This document shows positions 5,365-10,190 of a DNA stretch of 10,190 nt, in pieces. Position 1 is the stretch's first letter. Every line of letters starts with the position of its first letter. Both the position numbers and the translations under genes were made by a program. The notes below the pieces were generated by a model that saw only the letters and a program-made list of their open reading frames with translations, did no database searches and was not told the origin of the DNA. Origin of the DNA: Kiritimatiellia bacterium (GTDB lineage Bacteria > Verrucomicrobiota > Kiritimatiellia > RFP12 > UBA1067); assembly GCA_017412325.1 (NCBI GenBank), contig JAFPYE010000006.1:1-10190 (forward strand), written 5' to 3'.

Positions 5365-7569
5365 TCAGATCCCGAATATCGCGTTGTACCAGTCGGCGCG
5401 CGTCGGCGGCAGCTCCGCGCCGTCGCTCAGCTGCACCAGGTCCGCGAGGACGCGAAACGCCTCGTCGAGCACCACGTCGTCCTTCTTGCGCCGGTTGCGC
5501 CGGCGGCGGCGCGCGGCCGACGACTCCTCGTCCTCGTCGTCCTCGTCCAGCTCGCGGAAGGCGCGGTCGCCCTTCAGCAGCTCCTTCAGCTCGTCGTGCG
5601 CGAGCGGCACTTCCTCGCGGTCCGAAATCGCCTTCATCCCCGCCACGTTCGCCAGGTGCTTCCGGTAGGCCGCGTCGTCCGCGAGCCGCGCTTCCGAGCG
5701 CGCCGCCAGCGCCGGGAGGTACGTGTCGAGGTTCCAGCACTTGACGAAATCCGCCTTGCGGATGCGCGTGAACGGCAGCGCGTTCTCCAGCTTGTCCTCG
5801 CCGATGTCGAGCGAATCGAGGAGCGACGGCAGGTGGATGTCGGCCTCCACGCCCTTCACCTGCGTCGAGCGCCCGTCCACGCGGTAGAAGCGCGCCGTCG
5901 TGATCTTCACCGTGCCGTATTCCTCGTGGTAGCGGTCGACCGGCGCGACCGTCTGCACCGTCCCCTTGCCGTGCGTGCGCACGTCGCCGAGCACGACCGC
6001 GCGCCCCATGTCGCGCAGGTGCCCCGCGACGATCTCCGACGCCGACGCCGACGCGCGGTCCGTCAGCACGACGACCGGCTTGCGGAACGTCACGCGGTTG
6101 CCGAGCCGGATCATCAGCGGATACACGCCGCGCGTCTCGTAGATCTGCACGACGGGCCCGCCCGGCACGAACGCCTCCGAGAGCCGCCCCGCCTCGCGCA
6201 GGCTGCCGCCGCCGTTGCCGCGCAGGTCGAGGACGAGGCCCTCCACGTCCTGCGCGTTGAAGTCGGCGAGATAGGCCTTGACGTCGTCCGCGCAGCTACG
6301 GTAGCCCTCCTCGCCCTCCTGCTTGTCCATCGTGCCGTAGAAGCCCGGCAGGTAGACGTAGCCGAGCTTGCGCTCGACGCCGTCCAGCGTCACGCGCTCG
6401 ACGCGCCCCGTCGCCGCCTGGTCCTCCAGCTTGATCTCGTCGCGCACGAGCTCGATGCGCTTGCGGCTCGCGCCCGACGTGTCCGCGCGCGGCACGACCT
6501 CCAGCGTCACGCGCGTGCCCTTCTTGCCGCGGATCTTGCGGATGGACTTCTTCATCGGCTGCCACATGATGTCTTCCATCTCGCCGTCGTCCTGCTGCAC
6601 GCCGACGATCTTGTCGCCCTCCTTGATGCGGCCGTCCACGTCCATCGGCCCGCCCGGCATCACCTCCGCGATCTTCAGGGCGCCGTCGTCCATCGACAGC
6701 ACCGCGCCCACGCCGCACAGCGTCAGGTTCATGTCCATGTCGAACTCCTCCTTCGACGCGGGCGAGAGGTAGTCCGTGTGCGGATCGTACGCGCGGCAGA
6801 CGGCGGAGAGGTACGACTGCAAGACCGTCTCCTCGTCCGGCTCCGTCAAGACCGTGATGTACTGGCGGTATTTCTTGATCAGGTTGTCCACCGGATCCTT
6901 CGGCGGCTCGGCCGCTTCCACCGACTCATCAGCTTCTTCCGCCGTCTCCGCTTCCGCCACCTCGTCCGGCCCTTCCGCCATCTCGTCGGCTTCTTCCGCC
7001 GCCGCACCGCGCGCGGCCTGTCGGACCGCCGCCTCCTCGTCGTCCAGTTCGCGGTTCACATACTGCACGCGCAGTTCGTACGCGAGCCGCCGCCGCCAAT
7101 GCTCCTCCGCCTCCTCCCGCGTCGCCGGCCACGGCGCGTCCTTGCGCTTGACACGGTAGCGGCCGTTCGTCGGCAACTCGTCCGCCGCCGTCGCCAGCAC
7201 GTTCGTCGCGAAGTCGATGCGCTCCTTCAGCCGCGTGCAGTAGAGCCGGTAGAGCTCGTAGCCGAAGCTCGTGTCGCCGTCCTTCAGCTCGTCGTCGAGC
7301 GTGAACTCGTGCACGGCGAGGCGGTCCAGGTCGGACTGCAGGAAGACCGAGTGGTCGAAGTCGTAGAACGCGACGAGGTTCGTCCACGCCCGCTGCGAAA
7401 CGACGTCGTTGAACGGCTGGTGCAGGACGTGCGCATGCGGCAGCACCAAGGCGACGCGTTCGGCGATCTTTCCGTAGTAGTCGCGCGGCACGACCGCCGA
7501 CGTGTCACCGGCGCGGGCGCCGCCCGCAAGCGCCGCCGCAAGCGCGGCGATCGACAACAGTTTCTTCAT
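5365..7569 (-). CDS. prc: Carboxy-terminal processing protease, Prc/Tsp type (S41 family)
   Basis: Periplasmic serine protease that trims or degrades proteins from the C-terminus; in E. coli it controls peptidoglycan hydrolases and clears tagged proteins. The 734 residues follow the Prc plan: signal peptide MKKLLSIAALAAALAGGARA (1-20), N-terminal helical domain (about 30-280, with KRKDAPWPAT and DPHTDYLSP), PDZ domain (about 285-362, GGPMDVDGRIKEGDKIVGV), and catalytic core with LDLRGNGGGSL (447-457), SASASE with nucleophile Ser509, and Lys535 in THGKGTVQ, then a C-terminal helical part. Oddities are an Ala/Glu-rich acidic insert (about 187-223) in the N-terminal domain and an acidic-then-basic block (674-698) near the C-terminus. 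I chose ATG 7569 instead of an upstream in-frame ATG (7644) because it gives the signal peptide, an ATGA overlap with the NERD gene and GGAG (7578-7581) eight bases upstream. Confidence 0.95.
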   Translation of the reverse strand: MKKLLSIAALAAALAGGARAGDTSAVVPRDYYGKIAERVALVLPHAHVLHQPFNDVVSQRAWTNLVAFYDFDHSVFLQSDLDRLAVHEFTLDDELKDGDTSFGYELYRLYCTRLKERIDFATNVLATAADELPTNGRYRVKRKDAPWPATREEAEEHWRRRLAYELRVQYVNRELDDEEAAVRQAARGAAAEEADEMAEGPDEVAEAETAEEADESVEAAEPPKDPVDNLIKKYRQYITVLTEPDEETVLQSYLSAVCRAYDPHTDYLSPASKEEFDMDMNLTLCGVGAVLSMDDGALKIAEVMPGGPMDVDGRIKEGDKIVGVQQDDGEMEDIMWQPMKKSIRKIRGKKGTRVTLEVVPRADTSGASRKRIELVRDEIKLEDQAATGRVERVTLDGVERKLGYVYLPGFYGTMDKQEGEEGYRSCADDVKAYLADFNAQDVEGLVLDLRGNGGGSLREAGRLSEAFVPGGPVVQIYETRGVYPLMIRLGNRVTFRKPVVVLTDRASASASEIVAGHLRDMGRAVVLGDVRTHGKGTVQTVAPVDRYHEEYGTVKITTARFYRVDGRSTQVKGVEADIHLPSLLDSLDIGEDKLENALPFTRIRKADFVKCWNLDTYLPALAARSEARLADDAAYRKHLANVAGMKAISDREEVPLAHDELKELLKGDRAFRELDEDDEDEESSAARRRRRNRRKKDDVVLDEAFRVLADLVQLSDGAELPPTRADWYNAIFGI

Positions 7570-8243
7570 TGCATGTTCTCCATCAAGCTGACAAGCCGCT
7601 CCCGTTCGGCCGGCATCATCGTGATGCGCGCGTTCACGAAGCACCCGTTGAGCTCGGACGAGTTGATCACGACCGCGCCCTGCACTTCGGCGACGTGCGC
7701 CTTGAACGTGTCGGACGCGAACGCCAGGACCGGCGTCACGTCGCCGCTCCAGCCTGCCGCGGCGAGCGCGTTCTTCACGTCCTTCGCCTCCCGCAGCACC
7801 TGCGCGAGCGGCGCGCGGTCGGGCAGCTGGCCGTTCAGGAGGACGTGGCCCTCCTCGACCGTCACCTCGCCGCGCCAGTCCTTCGTCTCGACCGCGAACA
7901 CGCCCGCCGGACCGACGACGACGTGGTCGACGTGGGCGCGGCCCGCGACGAAATCGTTGAAGACGTGGTAGCTCGCGGGCAGGTTCCGCAGGATGCCCGC
8001 CACGCGTTCCTCGCCGCGCGCGCCCTTGTAGAAGCTTTCAACGCGCCGCAGCCCGCGGTTCAGATTCGCGCCCATCCAGACGAGCGCGACGACGAGCAGC
8101 GCCGCGCCGACGCCCGCGCCGGCGAAGATGAACGCCGCCAGCGCGAACCCCGCCACGAACACGCCGAGGAACATCGGCCAGAGGCCCATGACCGTGCCCT
8201 TGACGCGCGCCCATTCGCCCGCCTTACCGTGTACCGTTGCCAT
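7566..8243 (-). CDS. Membrane-anchored NERD-domain protein (nuclease-related)
   Basis: A 225-residue protein with two hydrophobic segments near the N-terminus (about 20-41 and 43-58) followed by a NERD domain (about 73-190). The domain shows GARGEERVAGIL (74-85), HVDHVVVGPAGVFAVETKDWRG (from 104) and a later strand VTPVLAFAS. Glu79, Asp106, Glu119 and Lys121 could form the D...ExK site of the PD-(D/E)xK nuclease fold to which NERD is related; nuclease activity is not proven for most members. The short loop between the two hydrophobic segments suggests a hairpin with the NERD domain in the cytoplasm. The start overlaps the end of dxs by 20 bases with a strong Shine-Dalgarno (GGAGGTG), and the stop overlaps prc as ATGA, so it is tightly bound into an envelope operon. 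The role is unknown. Confidence 0.88.
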   Translation of the reverse strand: MATVHGKAGEWARVKGTVMGLWPMFLGVFVAGFALAAFIFAGAGVGAALLVVALVWMGANLNRGLRRVESFYKGARGEERVAGILRNLPASYHVFNDFVAGRAHVDHVVVGPAGVFAVETKDWRGEVTVEEGHVLLNGQLPDRAPLAQVLREAKDVKNALAAAGWSGDVTPVLAFASDTFKAHVAEVQGAVVINSSELNGCFVNARITMMPAERERLVSLMENMQ

Positions 8244-10002
8244 GTGTCAGCACCTCCGTGATCGTTTCGGCATCCAAGCCGTATTTGCGCTCGAGCTCCG
8301 CCGGTGCGCCGTGCGGGATGAACTCGTCAGGCCAGCCGAACTTGACGTCCGCGCCAATGGCCTCGCCGAACCCGCCCGCCACCGAGCCGTTTTCCAGCGA
8401 AACAATCGTCAGGCCCGCCGCACGCTGCCGCTGGAGAAGCGCCGCGTCGAACGGCTTCAGGTAGCGCGCGTGCACCGCCACGCCGCCGACGCGCGCGGCC
8501 ACGTCGCAGGCCTTGCCGTACCAGTCGCCGGTCGCCCAGATGGCGTATTTGGGCTGGCCGGGCGCAGCCCGGCCATCACTGCCAATTGGGAAGGCCGGCA
8601 CGCTGGCAGCGAGGGCCGGGCTGTGCCCGGCCACGCCGCGCGGATACCGGATCACCGTGGGCCCCTCGCGCACGAGCGCCTCGTCCAGGAGCGCCTTCAA
8701 GTCCGCCGCATCCTTCGGCTGGCAGATGGTCAGGTTCGGCAACGCGCGCAGGAGCGCGATGTCGAAGACGCCCTGGTGCGTCACGCCGTCTGCGCCCACC
8801 ACGCCCGCGCGGTCGACGCAGAAGACGACCGGCAGCTTCGCGATGCAGACGTCGTGCATGATCTGGTCCACGGCGCGCTGCAGGAACGTCGAATAGATGG
8901 CCACCACGGGCCGCATCCCGCCCGCCGCCAGCCCCGCCGCATACGCGACCATGTGCCCTTCGGAAATGCCCACGTCCTTGAACCGCTTCGGGAACTTCGC
9001 GGCAAATTCGGTGAGCCCCGTGCCGTCCTTCATCGCCGCCGTCAGCGCGACGATCCGCTCGTCCTTTTCCGCCGCCGCGCAGATCGCCTCGCCGAACACG
9101 TCGCTCCACGTCTTCTTCTTTTCGACCGGCGCGGACGAAAGCCCGTCGTCCGGCGACGCGGCGATTGTGAACGCGCCCACGCCGTGCCACTTCTCCGGGT
9201 CCTTCACCGCCGGCGCATAGCCGCGCCCCTTCACAGTGACGACGTGCAGCAGCACCGAGCGGCGGTCCCGCTTCGCCACTTCGAGCGCCGTCTTGATCGC
9301 CGCCACGTCGTGGCCGTCCACCGGGCCCATGTAGCGCAGCCCCATCTGCTCGAAATAGGCATGCCCGATCAGCATCCGCTTGACGAACGCCTTGATGCGG
9401 CGGATGGGCTTGTTGAGGAACGAGACGCCGAACGCCTTTTCGACCGCCTTGACCGCCGCCTTGACGCGGTTGTAGCGGCGGCCCGCGATGAGCCGCCCGA
9501 GGTGGCGCGAGAGCGCGCCCGTCGGCTTCGAAATCGACATCTCGTTGTCGTTCAGGATGACGATGATCTTCCCGCCCGCCGTCACGCAGTTGTTCAGCGC
9601 CTCCAGACTCGTGCCGTTCGAGAGCGACGCGTCGCCGACGACCGCGACCACCCACTCGTCGCCGCCGCGCGCAGTCCGCGCCGCCGCCAGGCCCTCGGCG
9701 ACCGAAATCGCCACGCCCGCGTGCCCCGCCACCGCCGCGTCCGCGCGCGACTCCGCCGGATTGGGAAAGCCCGAGATCCCGCCCAGCTTCCGCAGCGTGT
9801 TGAAGCGGTCGGCGCGGCCCGTCAGGATCTTCCACGCATACGCCTGGTGGCCCACGTCCCAGACGATGCGGTCCTTCTCGGGATCAAAGGTTTCGGCAAG
9901 CGCCAGCGCGAGCTCCACCGCGCCGAGCGACGACGCCAGGTGCCCGCCGTTCTTGGACACGGCGTCGAGGATGCGCGTGCGGATGTCGAGCGCCGTCATC
10001 AT
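8224..10002 (-). CDS. dxs: 1-deoxy-D-xylulose-5-phosphate synthase
   Basis: Thiamine-diphosphate enzyme that condenses pyruvate and glyceraldehyde 3-phosphate, the first and flux-controlling step of the MEP isoprenoid route. Seen in order in 592 residues: GGHLASSLGAVEL (19-31), WDVGHQAYAWKILTGR (48-63), the metal/cofactor motif GDASLSNG...ALNN (123-138), LNDNEMSIS (150-158), YMGPVDGHD (224-232), KGRGYAPA (258-265), catalytic Glu348 in ISEGHMV, IYSTFLQRAVDQ (369-380), and DRAGVVGADGVTHQGVFD (397-414, His409). It is shorter than E. coli (about 620), mainly because roughly 28 N-terminal residues ahead of GGHLAS are missing. The linker between the pyrimidine-binding and C-terminal domains (about 457-483) is encoded by a strong palindromic element. 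ATG 10002 overlaps the upstream stop as ATGA; the second Met codon at 9999 is an alternative start. Confidence 0.96.
   Translation of the reverse strand: MMTALDIRTRILDAVSKNGGHLASSLGAVELALALAETFDPEKDRIVWDVGHQAYAWKILTGRADRFNTLRKLGGISGFPNPAESRADAAVAGHAGVAISVAEGLAAARTARGGDEWVVAVVGDASLSNGTSLEALNNCVTAGGKIIVILNDNEMSISKPTGALSRHLGRLIAGRRYNRVKAAVKAVEKAFGVSFLNKPIRRIKAFVKRMLIGHAYFEQMGLRYMGPVDGHDVAAIKTALEVAKRDRRSVLLHVVTVKGRGYAPAVKDPEKWHGVGAFTIAASPDDGLSSAPVEKKKTWSDVFGEAICAAAEKDERIVALTAAMKDGTGLTEFAAKFPKRFKDVGISEGHMVAYAAGLAAGGMRPVVAIYSTFLQRAVDQIMHDVCIAKLPVVFCVDRAGVVGADGVTHQGVFDIALLRALPNLTICQPKDAADLKALLDEALVREGPTVIRYPRGVAGHSPALAASVPAFPIGSDGRAAPGQPKYAIWATGDWYGKACDVAARVGGVAVHARYLKPFDAALLQRQRAAGLTIVSLENGSVAGGFGEAIGADVKFGWPDEFIPHGAPAELERKYGLDAETITEVLTHGNGTR
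8251..8257 (-). promoter_or_regulatory. Strong ribosome binding site of the NERD gene
   Basis: GGAGGTG on the minus strand ends seven bases before ATG 8243, inside the last codons of dxs. It is the best Shine-Dalgarno in the upstream operon and fixes the NERD start despite the 20-base overlap with dxs. Confidence 0.85.
8555..8633. repeat. 79-base palindromic element inside dxs
   Basis: Two self-complementary modules lie in opposite orientation. The left (8556-8574) is GGCCGGGCgcaGCCCGGCC and the right (8614-8632) is GGCCGGGCtgtGCCCGGCC. Each can form an 8-bp hairpin with a three-base loop; the left one extends by a T-A pair to 9 bp. The two also pair with each other over 20 positions (8555-8574 with 8614-8633) with one non-Watson-Crick position. 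Further inside, CTGCCA (8579-8584) pairs with TGGCAG (8604-8609) at matching distances, so the whole block is one long imperfect dyad. It keeps the dxs frame and encodes about residues 457-483. It resembles REP- or Rickettsia-type intragenic palindromic elements; no second copy is present in this window. Confidence 0.75.
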
Positions 10003-10190
10003 TCCGCCGCCGCCTTTCGCTTGAGGATCAGGAGCGTCGTCGCCTGCTGGCCGAAGTCAGGCAGCGCCGCCACGCGGTCGTAGCGTTCCTTCACGAGCCG
10101 CCAGTAGTCCATCTGCTCGCCGTAGTCGCGCTCGTCGCATTTCGGCGGATTGACCGCAAACGTGTAGCCGCTCAGCGCCGCGACCGGGCA
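9999..10190 (-). CDS. C-terminal end of an unrecognised protein
   Basis: Sixty-three residues precede a TGA stop; the gene continues off the right edge. The visible part is soluble-looking, with GYTFAVNPPKCDERDYGEQ (8-26), an aromatic and charged helix MDYWRLVKERYDRVAAL and a final strand QQATTLLILKRKAAAE. I cannot place it in a family. A strand-ending, basic tail like this is compatible with the soluble C-terminal domain of a membrane glycosyltransferase or with a methyltransferase-type fold, but this is only a suggestion. The frame is open to the edge, the stop overlaps the dxs start as ATGA, and its codon use looks like its neighbours (GC-ending), so it is very likely real and co-transcribed with dxs. 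Confidence 0.75.
   Translation of the reverse strand, partial: CPVAALSGYTFAVNPPKCDERDYGEQMDYWRLVKERYDRVAALPDFGQQATTLLILKRKAAAE

Noticed and set aside
3012..5744. Long plus-strand open frame (910 codons) across fabD, the repeat protein and dapF
   Set aside because: Composition is biased and low in complexity, it crosses several well-supported opposite genes, and it has no recognisable motif.
7570..7644. Extending prc to the upstream ATG at 7644
   Set aside because: The extra 25 residues are hydrophilic and would hide a clear signal peptide; the inner ATG has GGAG at the right distance and an ATGA overlap.
4879..7971. Very long plus-strand open frame (1030 codons) opposite prc, the NERD gene and dapF
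   Set aside because: It is the shadow of high-GC minus-strand genes: the translation is Arg/Ala/His-rich, shows no domain, and opposes genes with intact catalytic motifs.
8128..10083. Plus-strand open frame (651 codons) opposite dxs
   Set aside because: Shadow frame of dxs; its protein is dominated by Arg, Ala and His and matches no family.

Overview
The window is a dense, GC-rich bacterial segment in which every gene I can support lies on the minus strand. In transcription order (high to low coordinates) the genes are: the tail of an unrecognised gene, dxs, a membrane-anchored NERD-domain protein, a prc/tsp-type S41 protease, dapF, a GLQ-repeat surface protein (LA_2272-like), fabD, fabG, acpP, lpxI and lpxB (running off the left edge). 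No RNA gene, insertion sequence, CRISPR array or gene-free stretch over 300 bases was seen. The longest intergenic gaps are 70-96 bases.

The organism makes lipid A (lpxI, lpxB), carries a periplasmic protease with a signal peptide, and makes a probable outer-membrane protein ending in Phe, so it is Gram-negative. It uses the MEP isoprenoid route (dxs), the diaminopimelate route (dapF) and type II fatty acid synthesis. LpxI instead of LpxH, the GLSLGE form of FabD, the high GC and the LA_2272-type repeat protein would fit the PVC group (a Kiritimatiellota/Lentisphaerota-like lineage is my guess). This is inference only; no rRNA or marker phylogeny is available here.

Layout. (1) 9999-4554: the unknown gene, dxs, NERD gene, prc and dapF are packed with ATGA overlaps, a 20-base overlap and a 4-base gap, so they look like one translationally coupled operon. 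(2) 4553-4464: a 90-base gap with a dyad and a candidate promoter, followed by the surface-repeat gene and fabD (18 bases apart). (3) 2783-2688: a gap filled by a heptad-periodic inverted repeat, then fabG. (4) 1922-1853: a near-consensus promoter that should drive acpP on its own. acpP ends in a branched, GC-rich terminator. (5) lpxI and lpxB share an ATGA overlap and start a new unit just past that terminator, perhaps leaderless.

Functionally the window is cell-envelope biosynthesis: isoprenoid precursors, meso-diaminopimelate, acyl chains on ACP, and the two consecutive steps that make lipid X and join it into the lipid A disaccharide, together with an envelope protease and a surface protein. 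The gene content is mostly ordinary. The most unusual DNA-level features are a 79-base palindromic element read in frame inside dxs and the heptad repeat between fabD and fabG. The NERD protein locked between dxs and prc is the least explained gene.
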